From Planctomycetota bacterium (GTDB taxonomy: Bacteria; Planctomycetota; DG-23; SLPQ01), in the NCBI GenBank assembly GCA_021160625.1, contig JAGHCE010000065.1:1-6046 (forward strand): 6,046 nt of DNA, read 5' to 3'. Below, piece after piece: positions 1 through 5,958 of the stretch (the stretch's first letter is position 1; every line of letters begins with the position of its first letter). The notes beneath the pieces are model-generated. The model did no database searches. It worked only from the letters and a program-made list of their open reading frames with translations, and had not been told where the DNA came from. The position numbers and the translations under genes were made by a program.

Positions 1-998
1 CAGGCCCCGCACTGCGTGCACTTTTCGAAGGCCACCTGCTTGCGAAGGTCGGCACGGGCCTTCTTCGTCCACTTCGAAAAATCGAGGTTATAGATCTTCC
101 AGTAGTTCCAGTTGAGCATCGCCTGCGGGATGTTGACGCCTGAGGGGCACGGCATGCAGTAGCCGCAAGTGGTGCAAAACGCCACGGCGGCATCCTGGAA
201 GTCGGCTTTGCCGGCGGCGGCAGCGGCCTGGTCCGGCAGGAAGTCCCCCGCCGCGGCGTCCTCCTCGATCTCCTCGGGGCTTTTCGCGCCGCAGATGGCG
301 GTCGTAACGTTCGGATTGGCCAGGAGAAATCCCAGCGCCGACATAATATGCGGCCGAGGCCGCTTTGCGCCCTTTGCCCCTCTCGGCGTTCGCGCAAGCA
401 TCCCGCCTGCCAGCGGATTCATAATCACCACGCCGACCCCGTTTTCGCCTGCCAGGTCGATTATCTCCTCGCACTCGCGCTTGGCCGCGTTGTACGAGAC
501 GGTGATGAGCTCGAACTCCCCGCAGAGCACCATCTCACGCATCAGGGAAAGCGGCGCGTGCGTCGTGATTCCGATGTGGCCGATGAGCCCTTCGGACTGC
601 GCTTTTTTAGCCCCGTCAAGCGGCCCGCCCTTTTTCATAACTGCCCGCCACCTGTCGCGATCGTTGACGAACCACATATGGTAAAAGTCGACATAGTCAA
701 CATCCAGCCGCTTCATCGACTTTTCAAGCGACCGATAAAGCCCGTCGACGTCGGGGCTCTGGGTGACGTTGCTCTTGGTCGAGACGTATGCCTTGTCGCG
801 CAGGCCCTTCAACGCCTTGCCGATCTTTATCTCGCTGTCGCCGTAGCCCGGCGAGGTCTCCAGGTAGTTCACACCGAGCTCTATGGCACGCCTGACCGTC
901 GCTATTGCCTGCTCTTCGGAGACCTTTGGAATACGCATCCCCCCGAAACCGATGCAGGAGAGTTTGACGCCTGACTTCGGAATTGCACGATACTGCAT
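1..998 (-). CDS. Aldo/keto reductase with C-terminal 4Fe-4S ferredoxin tail (partial, 3' end off the window)
   Basis: Translating the minus strand from the ATG at 998-996 gives 332 codons without a stop, so the gene continues past the left edge. The N-terminus (MQYRAIPKSGVKLSCIGFGG) is the first strand of an AKR TIM barrel. The tetrad is visible as E47 (LETSPGYGDSE), Y52, K75 (VSTKS) and H107 (DFYHMW). E47 replaces the usual Asp, a conservative change. After the barrel comes a ferredoxin cluster motif, C275-x2-C278-x2-C281-x2-C284-P (CTTCGYCMPCP). A second cluster begins with C327 and C330 at the edge. This architecture is typical of COG1453-type NAD(P)-linked oxidoreductases of about 370-390 residues, so roughly 40-60 residues are probably missing. 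Substrate is unknown; it is probably cytoplasmic. A purine-rich AAGGGGCGGG lies just upstream of the ATG as a plausible ribosome binding site. A terminator-like hairpin sits immediately before it. Confidence 0.93.
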   Translation of the reverse strand, partial: MQYRAIPKSGVKLSCIGFGGMRIPKVSEEQAIATVRRAIELGVNYLETSPGYGDSEIKIGKALKGLRDKAYVSTKSNVTQSPDVDGLYRSLEKSMKRLDVDYVDFYHMWFVNDRDRWRAVMKKGGPLDGAKKAQSEGLIGHIGITTHAPLSLMREMVLCGEFELITVSYNAAKRECEEIIDLAGENGVGVVIMNPLAGGMLARTPRGAKGAKRPRPHIMSALGFLLANPNVTTAICGAKSPEEIEEDAAAGDFLPDQAAAAAGKADFQDAAVAFCTTCGYCMPCPSGVNIPQAMLNWNYWKIYNLDFSKWTKKARADLRKQVAFEKCTQCGA

Positions 999-1013
999 AG
1001 TATCCCGCCCCTT

Positions 1014-1039
1014 AAAAAAACACCGGAGGCCCTCCCCGG
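1014..1039 (-). terminator. Hairpin plus T7 tract, terminator-like, just upstream of the reductase gene
   Basis: On the minus strand, CCGGGGAGGGCCTCCGG (1039-1023) folds into a short GC-rich stem: GGAG/CTCC around a GGC loop, closed by two outer C-G pairs with a GG bulge. It is followed by TG and seven T's (1020-1014). It could end the sigma-factor/membrane-protein operon. However, it lies only about 16-40 nt before the reductase ATG, so a reductase message started further upstream would have to read through it. A leader attenuator is the other possibility. The stem is short, so strength is uncertain. Confidence 0.45.
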
Positions 1040-1072
1040 AACCAACCGCGGCACCCGAAGGGTCTCCAGCTT

Positions 1073-1100
1073 ATCCTACGATTTCACCTCCCGGACGCAA
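1073..1100 (-). promoter_or_regulatory. Weak candidate sigma-70-type promoter for the reductase gene
   Basis: On the minus strand, TTGCGT (1100-1095), a 16-nt spacer and TAGGAT (1078-1073) give a poor -35 and a fair -10 match. If used, transcription would begin about 70 nt before the ATG. The leader would then contain a small ACCCTTCGGGT hairpin (1063-1053) and the terminator-like hairpin. The evidence is only motif resemblance. Confidence 0.2.
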
Positions 1101-1157
1101 GTGAAGGGTACGAGTGAAGGGTACGAGCGTGTTGGGTACGGACGTGTTGGGCGCGAT
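1101..1157. repeat. Two adjacent short tandem duplications
   Basis: GTGAAGGGTACGA occurs twice head to tail (1101-1113 and 1114-1126). It is followed by two copies of a 15-nt unit beginning CGTGTTGGG (1128-1142 and 1143-1157; the second half diverges). The last unit runs into the palindrome at 1149-1168. The spacer 999-1235 appears to have been built by local duplication around the palindromic repeat. Confidence 0.7.
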
Positions 1158-1208
1158 AAATCACGCCCCTACACAGCCACCAGTGTCACATTGCCACGTA
1201 GGGCGCGG
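1149..1208. repeat. Dispersed palindromic repeat, copy A (related to the 5750-5930 cluster)
   Basis: Positions 1149-1174 (GGGCGCGATAAATCACGCCC followed by CTACAC) match 5905-5930 at 24 of 26 positions and form an imperfect palindrome with one mismatch in the stem. Positions 1176-1208, starting GCCACCAGTGTCACATTGCC, match 5803-5835 at 30 of 33 positions. A further stem, GCGCG/CGCGC with a 6-nt loop, lies at 1203-1218. In this copy the left arm of the CACTGGTGG/CCACCAGTG hairpin is missing. Its position directly after the stop of the membrane-protein gene would allow it to act as a 3' RNA hairpin on the minus strand. Confidence 0.8.
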
Positions 1209-1235
1209 GATATCGCGCGCGGCTCGCGGTACGTG

Positions 1236-1835
1236 TTATGTCTTGCGAGCCAGTTCCTCGCGAAGGAGCGCTATCTCGAGTTGAAGGCGCTTCTGCTCGA
1301 TCAAGAGTTCCTTTCGCTGCCAGCACAGCAGGTTGTAGAGAAAGATGCCCAGCCCTATCGTCCAGTAGAAAAGGAGCACCGACGCTATCAAAATCATGGT
1401 CTTGAGCGGCAGGTCGAAGTCGGGCAGCTTCGCAAACATGACGACCATGAAGACCAGCAGGAGAACGAAGACCACCCCATCCCCTGCCATTCGCAGCTGT
1501 GGACCAGGGCTTCGCCCGCTCCACGATATGTATACCAGGACGGCGCTGGTTCCCAGGAAGATTACAGAGGCGATGCCGAAGCACATCGCCATGAAGAATT
1601 GAAGGAAGGAACCCACTTCGACGGCCGATGCGAAGGAATAGGAGCCGTAGGCGAAGAGAGGCGCGGCGACAAAGTCGAAGGCCGCCAGCACGCCGCAGCC
1701 GACGCGAGCCGCCCTGGAAAGCCTGGGCCGCACGAAGTCTTCTATCTGCCGCTCGAAGCGCGCCTTCAGTTCTCCCGACGGTTCCGGCCCCGACAGAAGC
1801 GCATCCCTCATCAATTCCTGCTCCCGTTCATCCAT
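1236..1835 (-). CDS. Four-helix membrane protein coupled to an ECF sigma factor (candidate anti-sigma partner)
   Basis: This 199-residue protein starts at the ATG at 1835-1833 (MDEREQELMRDALL). The start is chosen because it overlaps the sigma-factor stop by 8 nt (ATGGATGA) and has an AAAGGAT ribosome binding site 7-8 nt upstream. Residues 1-44 are charged and probably cytoplasmic. Hydrophobic segments lie at about 45-63, 77-103, 119-137 and 144-170. Residues 171-199 (WQRKELLIEQKRLQLEIALL and on) are a charged, heptad-like helix that may form a coiled coil. I see no zinc-binding HxxxCxxC anti-sigma motif and recognise no named family. Overlapping genes of this kind beside ECF sigma factors often encode membrane-bound anti-sigma factors. 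That role is inferred from position, the cytoplasmic N-terminus and topology. It could equally be an uncharacterised membrane protein merely co-transcribed with the sigma gene. Confidence 0.85.
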   Translation of the reverse strand: MDEREQELMRDALLSGPEPSGELKARFERQIEDFVRPRLSRAARVGCGVLAAFDFVAAPLFAYGSYSFASAVEVGSFLQFFMAMCFGIASVIFLGTSAVLVYISWSGRSPGPQLRMAGDGVVFVLLLVFMVVMFAKLPDFDLPLKTMILIASVLLFYWTIGLGIFLYNLLCWQRKELLIEQKRLQLEIALLREELARKT

Positions 1836-2397
1836 GACAATATCCTTTCCGCAAGAGAATCGCCTTGAGCTTGAGTCTGCCATGGTGGAGCCGCGATTGC
1901 ACCGTTCCCACCGGAGCCCCGAGCACGGCGCCGATTTCCTTCAAAGACATGTCGTCAAGGTAAAAAAGCGTCAGAGCCTCCCGCTGCAGCAGGGGCAGTT
2001 TAGTCATAGCCTCGCAGACAAACTGCGCTTCCTCGGCACCGAAAATCGCCTCACCTTCCGGTGCGATCGCGTTTTCAACGCCATCCGTCCTCTTATCCTC
2101 AATCTCTCTCTGCCGGCCCCTTCTTCGCAGGTATGAGACGCATCTGTTGTGCGCCGTCCGGTAGAGCCACGCCGAGAAGCACCTTATCTCTTTCCTGCCC
2201 CCAAGCGCCTTGACCACCGCCACCCACACCTCCTGCGAAACGTCCCAAGCGGCCTCGTCGTCACAAAGCATCGCGGATATGTAGACCCAGATGCGCCTCT
2301 GCCAGCGGCTCACCAGTTCCGCCAGAGCGCCCGTGTCGCCCCGGCGGTATTCAAGAACGGCTATTTCATCCCGAAGCCTTTCGACATTTCCGCTCAC
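1828..2397 (-). CDS. ECF-type RNA polymerase sigma-70 factor
   Basis: This 189-residue protein has the two-domain ECF layout. Region 2 spans about residues 24-93, including DDEAAWDVSQEVWVAVVKAL and FSAWLYRTAHNRCVSYLRRR. A variable linker at about 94-125 follows. Region 4 spans about 128-182 (LPLLQREALTLFYLDDMSLK, then EIGAVLGAPVGTVQSRLHHGR), carrying the helix-turn-helix that reads the -35 element. The length is normal for the family and regions 1 and 3 are absent, as expected. The start is a GTG at 2397-2395, supported by a strong AAGGGAG Shine-Dalgarno five bases upstream; no in-frame ATG competes. It recruits core RNA polymerase to a specific promoter set in the cytoplasm. The stop overlaps the next gene, a membrane protein that may hold it inactive. 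The signal and regulon cannot be told from this window. Confidence 0.95.
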   Translation of the reverse strand: MSGNVERLRDEIAVLEYRRGDTGALAELVSRWQRRIWVYISAMLCDDEAAWDVSQEVWVAVVKALGGRKEIRCFSAWLYRTAHNRCVSYLRRRGRQREIEDKRTDGVENAIAPEGEAIFGAEEAQFVCEAMTKLPLLQREALTLFYLDDMSLKEIGAVLGAPVGTVQSRLHHGRLKLKAILLRKGYCHG

Positions 2398-2455
2398 GCC
2401 GACTCCCTTGGCAAACTCGCAAGGATCAACCCGCCAATACCTGCGCCATATTTAG

Positions 2456-2480
2456 GTCGCCTGGGGCCATATGCATGTTC
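2456..2480 (-). promoter_or_regulatory. Possible ECF-type promoter upstream of the sigma-factor gene
   Basis: On the minus strand TTTTGAAC (the GAAC core at 2480-2477) is followed after 17 nt by CGAC (2459-2456) and CTAAA. Many ECF sigma factors read a GAAC -35 and a CGTC-like -10 with 16-17 nt between, and many control their own gene. The element is about 60 nt before the GTG start. The -10 differs from the common core at one position, and the motif is short enough to occur by chance. Confidence 0.3.
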
Positions 2481-2510
2481 AAAAGAAATGTGCACGCGTG
2501 TAAACTGATG

Positions 2511-2551
2511 AAACAAAACGGGAAGCCCTGCAAGGCGACACGGATGCCTGC
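2511..2551 (-). terminator. Weak candidate terminator after the epimerase gene
   Basis: Eight bases after the epimerase stop, the minus strand carries GCAGGC (2551-2546) and GCCTTGC (2536-2530). These can pair with one bulged base around a 9-nt loop. A GGGCTTCCC mini-hairpin and a T-rich GTTTTGTTT (2519-2511) follow. The structure is imperfect and the T-run is interrupted, so read-through into the sigma-factor gene is possible. Confidence 0.3.
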
Positions 2552-2558
2552 AACGTCC

Positions 2559-3593
2559 TCAGCCGCCGAAATCGTGGGCCTCGTAGGCGTCGATGAGGCC
2601 GAGGCCCGGCCGGCTCGGCAGCAGCATCTCCCCGTAGGCCGAGATGACGCCGTGGAAGGGATCGTTGGCGATAAGGAGATTGCCGTCGAGGTCGAGATAA
2701 TCCGCCAGCCCTGAGAGATGCGCCGCCGCCGTGATGCCTATCGACGACTCTATCATACAGCCCAGCATTACCTTGAGGCCAAACGCACGGGCGGTTGAGA
2801 TCATCCTGGTCGCTTCGCGCAGGCCCCCGCACTTGGTCAGCTTGATATTGATGCCGTCGCAACCGGCGGCAAACAGGGGAATGTCCCTGGAAGTCTGCAC
2901 GCTCTCGTCGAGTATGATGGGAAGGATGGCGTCCGCCTTGAGCCTGGCGTGGCCTTCAATGTCGCCCCGTCCCAATGGCTGCTCGACGAACTCCACGCCG
3001 AGCTCCGCCAGCACCTTCATCTTCGAGACCGCCTCCTCGTAGCACCAGGCGGCGTTGGCGTCCACGCGTATCGTCTGCTCGGTCAGGTCGCGCACCCTGC
3101 GGATGATGTCCATATCGTCCCGGCTGCCGAGCTTCACCTTCAGGATGGAGTATTCCCCCGCCTCCTCGACCTTCTCGGCAACCTTCTCCAAACTGTCTAT
3201 GCCGATGGTAAAACTGGTCTTTCGCGCCTCGCCCGCCGACAGGCCGAAATATCTGTAGAGCGGGATGCCCAGCTTCTTTGAGACGAGGTCGTGAAGGGCC
3301 ACGTCAACCGCACATCGCGCCGCAGGGTTGTCCGGGAAGTGTTCTTCAAGAGCCTTGAGCGTCTCATCAAGCTCGAGGGCGTCGGGCAGGACAAACGCCT
3401 CCATCTCGGCGAGAGCCGCCGAGGAAAATTCCGGGGTCTGTTTGAGGTAATCGCAGGCCGCCGCCTCGCCTGTCCCCTCCGCACCATCGTCCTCAATTGA
3501 AAGCACCACCGACGTCCGCGAAGTCACCCGGCCGTGCGCGGTCTCAAAGGGGCGCCGAAGTATGAGCTTGAGGTCCTCAATGCGAAACTTCAT
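2559..3593 (-). CDS. Enolase-superfamily dipeptide epimerase / N-acyl amino acid racemase (DgcA-like)
   Basis: This is a complete 344-residue mandelate racemase/muconate lactonizing enzyme-type protein. Its N-terminal capping domain (about 1-118) includes the RRPFETAHGR entry loop and the LALHDL-like AVDVALHDLVSKKLGIPLY helix. The barrel shows the KxK pair K152/K154 (LKVKLG), metal ligands D178 (RVDANAAW), E204 (EQP) and D229 (DES), and the second catalytic lysine K251 (INIKLTKCGGL). It also has the DxD pair D301/D303 (DLDGNLL). In L-Ala-D/L-Glu epimerases this DxD binds the substrate amino group, but related N-acetyl-D-Glu racemases (DgcA) share the motif, so the exact substrate is open. The reaction is epimerisation at the carbon alpha to a carboxylate through a Mg-stabilised enolate, in the cytoplasm. 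The ATG at 3593 is chosen for GGGAG seven bases upstream; an adjacent ATG at 3596 is equally in frame. It overlaps the end of the dgcN-like remnant by 17 nt, indicating translational coupling before that gene decayed. Confidence 0.93.
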   Translation of the reverse strand: MKFRIEDLKLILRRPFETAHGRVTSRTSVVLSIEDDGAEGTGEAAACDYLKQTPEFSSAALAEMEAFVLPDALELDETLKALEEHFPDNPAARCAVDVALHDLVSKKLGIPLYRYFGLSAGEARKTSFTIGIDSLEKVAEKVEEAGEYSILKVKLGSRDDMDIIRRVRDLTEQTIRVDANAAWCYEEAVSKMKVLAELGVEFVEQPLGRGDIEGHARLKADAILPIILDESVQTSRDIPLFAAGCDGINIKLTKCGGLREATRMISTARAFGLKVMLGCMIESSIGITAAAHLSGLADYLDLDGNLLIANDPFHGVISAYGEMLLPSRPGLGLIDAYEAHDFGG

Positions 3594-3831
3594 CATACAT
3601 CTCCCTGACGGCCTCGAAAACAGGCTCCGCATCGAACCGCACGCAGTCGGTCGCCGGCAGGCCCGTCTGTCCGGCCGCTTCGTCTACCGCCCACCTGGTA
3701 CTCGATAAAGACAATATCGGCGGCGCAGTCATCGATAACAAGCATTTCGGCCGCGTCGAGCATCACGTGAAACCCAGCATTCCCTCCGAAAAGAGAAGCA
3801 TCCTCCGCGCACCCACCTTCACCGTCGACAT
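3577..3831 (-). pseudogene. Remnant of a DUF1611 family (DgcN-like) gene, internally deleted
   Basis: An ATG at 3831-3829 directly follows the upstream stop, with AAGGGGAGG eight bases before it. The first 21 residues include RRMLLFSEGMLGF, which resembles the start of DUF1611 proteins. An in-frame TGA follows at 3765-3763. The same frame reopens and, from about 3696 to the TGA at 3579-3577, reads DEAAGQTGLPATDCVRF and then a short acidic end. TGLPATDPVRFG is the C-terminal signature of the family. In another frame, ADIVFIE (about 3721-3701) resembles the central ADIVFVEGQ segment, though this part is less certain. DUF1611 proteins are about 330-350 residues; only 85 codons remain, so most of the ATP-binding core is gone. 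In the D-glutamate route DgcN N-acetylates D-Glu before DgcA racemises the product, and the two genes are commonly adjacent. I infer a decayed operon member; an assembly collapse is the alternative. Confidence 0.65.
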
Positions 3832-5958
3832 TCAGCGAGCCTCCCCTTCCAGCCGCACCTTCCCGAAAAAGCCAGGCTTGTACGGCACACCCCGGGGCCA
3901 CGACCACGCCGCCTCCGAACCACCAATCCCGCCAAGCGCGGCCGCCATCACCGCCTTGCCCCCCGAATCCGGCCCCTTTCTCCCAAGCACGGCCCAGGGA
4001 ATCGCGATCTCGCAGTCGCACCCGCCGAGATGGTTCATCCGAGCCTCGACAGCGACGTCCCCGGCCGGGACGGGCGCAATCTTGACGACGCCCCTGCCGG
4101 GCACCGATGCAAGAGACATATCAAAATCCACCTTCGGCACACCTGCCGTGCTTGATGCGGCCGCGTCGACACTAAGCCGCAGGAAATCCCGCCGCGGTGA
4201 GCCGGTGCGGCTCCCGCCGGAGCGCTGCGCGAGCGTCTGGATACCCACGAAGAATCGCTTGCCGTCGTACGCAAAGGCCGCACGGGCTTCCGGCGGTCCG
4301 CCGGGCGCGGCGATATCCATCCACTTAGCACCCGCCCAGTCGGCTAAGTCGCCGTCAGCCACCACAGTCCCCAGGCGCACCGCCGACGCCTGCGCCGCGG
4401 CCGCCTTGCCGATCGGCACGGCGCCTGCAAGGTGCCCCGCACGGCAAAACGGCACCATCCGGTCGCCGCAGAGCGCCTCCCACGTGCCGATGAGCACGCC
4501 GCGCCCCGCTACAACCGCGACACGGCCGCCGGCGATATCCTCGAAACGAGCGCTCCACGTGTTCGCCTGCGCCACCGGCAGCCCCCAGGGCCCCTCCATC
4601 CGGCCTGTTGCGGCATCGAGCCTCGCTACCGAAAGCCCCTTGGAGATATTCCTTCCAGGATTGCCCAAAAGCATATAGATATTCCCGCCGACGAAGCGCC
4701 AGTCAAGCGGCATCAGCCACGAGACACCGAAGTCGAGCTTCTTCTGAAAGGCAGGCTTGTTCCTGCCGATGCGATACCGGCAGAAACGCATTTTCGTATC
4801 CATTATGTACACGGTATCGCCGGGAGCCGCACCGAACGAGCGGCATCGGTAGGACGCGAGGAGTTTCCCGTCCGCCTCGGCGAAGATGGACACCGACAGG
4901 TTCCTATCGGATGCCACACCCGTCGAGACAATCTTTCCTCCGAGAGTCTCGACCTTCAGAACCCGTGATATGTTCGGCAGTCGGTTGTTTCTCCAGCGCT
5001 TTTGACCGGCGGCTGCGTCAACCGAGGTGACAAAGCGCTGCCCCGGCGAAGAGACGTAAATCCTGCCGCCGCCGACGGTCATCCGGGCATACTGCGCATA
5101 TTTCGGACTGACCTCGACAATGGCTTTGAGGGAAAAAGCACCTTCGGGCGCTTGGGCGTCGAGGATGACAAGCCTCGTGCCGGTACTCCCGCTCGCGGTC
5201 AGGATGATGAACACGCCGTCGGCGGCAGCCAGGTCGATGGGAGATTGGCTTTCAAACGAATGCCGGTAGACCACTCTGCCCGTGCCGGCGTCGAGTATCG
5301 TGAGGCGCTTGTCGCGAACGAAGGCCACGCGCCGGGCAGATGCAACCACGCTTCGAACCGGCGCGGTGGTGGCGAATTCCACAGGTGTGCGCCGCACGGT
5401 CCGGTACGTCCACAGGACATCTCCCGACCTGCTGTCGAGTGCGCTTAGCCGCCAATCGTTGAAGACGACAATCCGACCTTCGACAAAGACCGCACCTGTC
5501 GCGGCGAAAGGAATCTCGGCCTGCCACATAAGCCTCGGCGAGGTTGTGACGTCCCAGCAAGCACAATCGAAGCCGGGTTGGAAAACCATCTGTCGCTCGT
5601 CCTCGGCGAAAAGAAGCGGCTCTGTGAGTCCCCCCGTCTCGACAACGAAGGCACCGGCCGCCTTCGGCGCCGCCCACAGCCCGGCAAAACCCGCAGGCGG
5701 GAAATACCATCCGTAGCGAGGTTTGCCCACTGTAGCACACACATCACTTGTAGGGGCGAGGCATTGCCTCGCCCGCGAAAGGTCAGTATCACTGGTGGAC
5801 AAGCCACCAGTGCCACATTGCCGCGTAGGGTGCGGTTTGCCACACGTGGAATAAGTAATGCAGGGGCGCACTTTATTGCGCCCGGTACTGCCACCGGAAA
5901 ATGAGGGCGCGATGAATCGCGCCCCTACACGGTCGTCGCTGCCGGTAAAGCGGCACAC
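3832..5958 (-). CDS. PQQ-like beta-propeller protein with C-terminal CBM9-like domain (N-terminus abnormal)
   Basis: The frame gives 708 residues from a GTG at 5958; the only upstream limit is a stop at 5991-5989. Residues from about 79 (KPRYGWYFPPAGF) look like real protein. PQQ-like blades with the pattern DxxxGxxxW/Y recur at about 145-185 (ALDSRSGDVLWTY), 198-235 (ILDAGTGRVVYRH), 239-277, 290-325 (VDAAAGQKRW), 332-370 and 421-458 (LDAATGRMEGPW). Residues 534-705 resemble a CBM9-like sugar-binding fold: ADGDLADWAGAKW, AFAYDGKRFFVGIQ, CEIAIPWAVLG and a closing FFGKVRLEG. Such proteins are usually secreted or outer-surface, but no signal peptide is present. Residues 1-76 are translation of the palindromic repeats at 5730-5958, and no start codon there has a ribosome binding site. 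I infer that the true 5' end was lost or displaced by repeat insertion, so the gene may be inactive or start elsewhere. Its stop abuts the next start, making it first in the operon. Substrate is unknown. Confidence 0.8.
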   Translation of the reverse strand: MCRFTGSDDRVGARFIAPSFSGGSTGRNKVRPCITYSTCGKPHPTRQCGTGGLSTSDTDLSRARQCLAPTSDVCATVGKPRYGWYFPPAGFAGLWAAPKAAGAFVVETGGLTEPLLFAEDERQMVFQPGFDCACWDVTTSPRLMWQAEIPFAATGAVFVEGRIVVFNDWRLSALDSRSGDVLWTYRTVRRTPVEFATTAPVRSVVASARRVAFVRDKRLTILDAGTGRVVYRHSFESQSPIDLAAADGVFIILTASGSTGTRLVILDAQAPEGAFSLKAIVEVSPKYAQYARMTVGGGRIYVSSPGQRFVTSVDAAAGQKRWRNNRLPNISRVLKVETLGGKIVSTGVASDRNLSVSIFAEADGKLLASYRCRSFGAAPGDTVYIMDTKMRFCRYRIGRNKPAFQKKLDFGVSWLMPLDWRFVGGNIYMLLGNPGRNISKGLSVARLDAATGRMEGPWGLPVAQANTWSARFEDIAGGRVAVVAGRGVLIGTWEALCGDRMVPFCRAGHLAGAVPIGKAAAAQASAVRLGTVVADGDLADWAGAKWMDIAAPGGPPEARAAFAYDGKRFFVGIQTLAQRSGGSRTGSPRRDFLRLSVDAAASSTAGVPKVDFDMSLASVPGRGVVKIAPVPAGDVAVEARMNHLGGCDCEIAIPWAVLGRKGPDSGGKAVMAAALGGIGGSEAAWSWPRGVPYKPGFFGKVRLEGEAR
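5750..5774. repeat. Palindrome of the TGTAGGGGCG family, copy B1
   Basis: TGTAG is followed by GGGCGAGGC (5754-5762), ATT and GCCTCGCCC (5766-5774), a perfect 9-bp stem with a 3-nt loop. The TGTAGGGGCG flank is shared, in one orientation or the other, with copies A and B4; B3 keeps only AGGGGCG. The inverted repeat could form a hairpin in DNA or RNA. Confidence 0.85.
5790..5835. repeat. CACTGGTGG hairpin with conserved tail, copy B2
   Basis: CACTGGTGG (5790-5798) and CCACCAGTG (5804-5812) are perfect 9-bp arms around ACAAG. The right arm and the following bases up to 5835 recur at 1176-1208 with 30 of 33 identities, so the element is dispersed. The tail is GC-rich and includes GCGTAGGG. Confidence 0.85.
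5862..5883. repeat. Palindrome of the AGGGGCG family, copy B3
   Basis: GGGCGCA (5864-5870), a CTTTAT loop and TGCGCCC (5877-5883) make a perfect 7-bp stem. The AGGGGCG edge matches its neighbours, but the sequence inside the stem differs. Confidence 0.75.
5905..5930. repeat. Palindrome of the TGTAGGGGCG family, copy B4
   Basis: GGGCGCGAT (5905-5913), GA and ATCGCGCCC (5916-5924) are perfect inverted arms followed by CTACAC. The unit is 24 of 26 identical to 1149-1174. It reads in the orientation opposite to B1: CCCCTAC on the right instead of GTAGGGG on the left. Confidence 0.85.

Noticed and set aside
348..974. Plus-strand open frame of 208 codons opposite the aldo/keto reductase
   Set aside because: The minus strand has an unmistakable AKR plus ferredoxin protein over the same bases; the plus frame is an antisense shadow in GC-rich DNA.
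1014..1080. T-box or other known riboswitch in the reductase leader
   Set aside because: The GGGTGCCGCGG stretch resembles a T-box core only loosely. The conserved UGGNACCGCG element is absent and the downstream gene is not an aminoacyl-tRNA or amino-acid gene.
1101..1868. Long plus-strand open frame of 255 codons opposite the membrane-protein gene
   Set aside because: It begins inside the tandem and palindromic repeats, is antisense to a gene with a coupled start and clear hydrophobic segments, and encodes a highly charged, low-complexity product with no family resemblance.
3593..4021. Minus-strand 142-codon frame spanning the end of the propeller gene and the remnant
   Set aside because: Its first half is an out-of-frame reading of the CBM9-like domain. 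Only a short piece (ADIVFIE) may belong to the DUF1611 remnant.
3767..4678. Plus-strand open frame of 303 codons rich in Pro, Ala, Ser and Thr
   Set aside because: It is antisense to the propeller/CBM9-like domains, and its composition is what the opposite strand of GC-rich coding DNA gives.
5750..5930. CRISPR array
   Set aside because: The repeats are palindromes of different length and inner sequence, with no regular spacers and no cas genes nearby.
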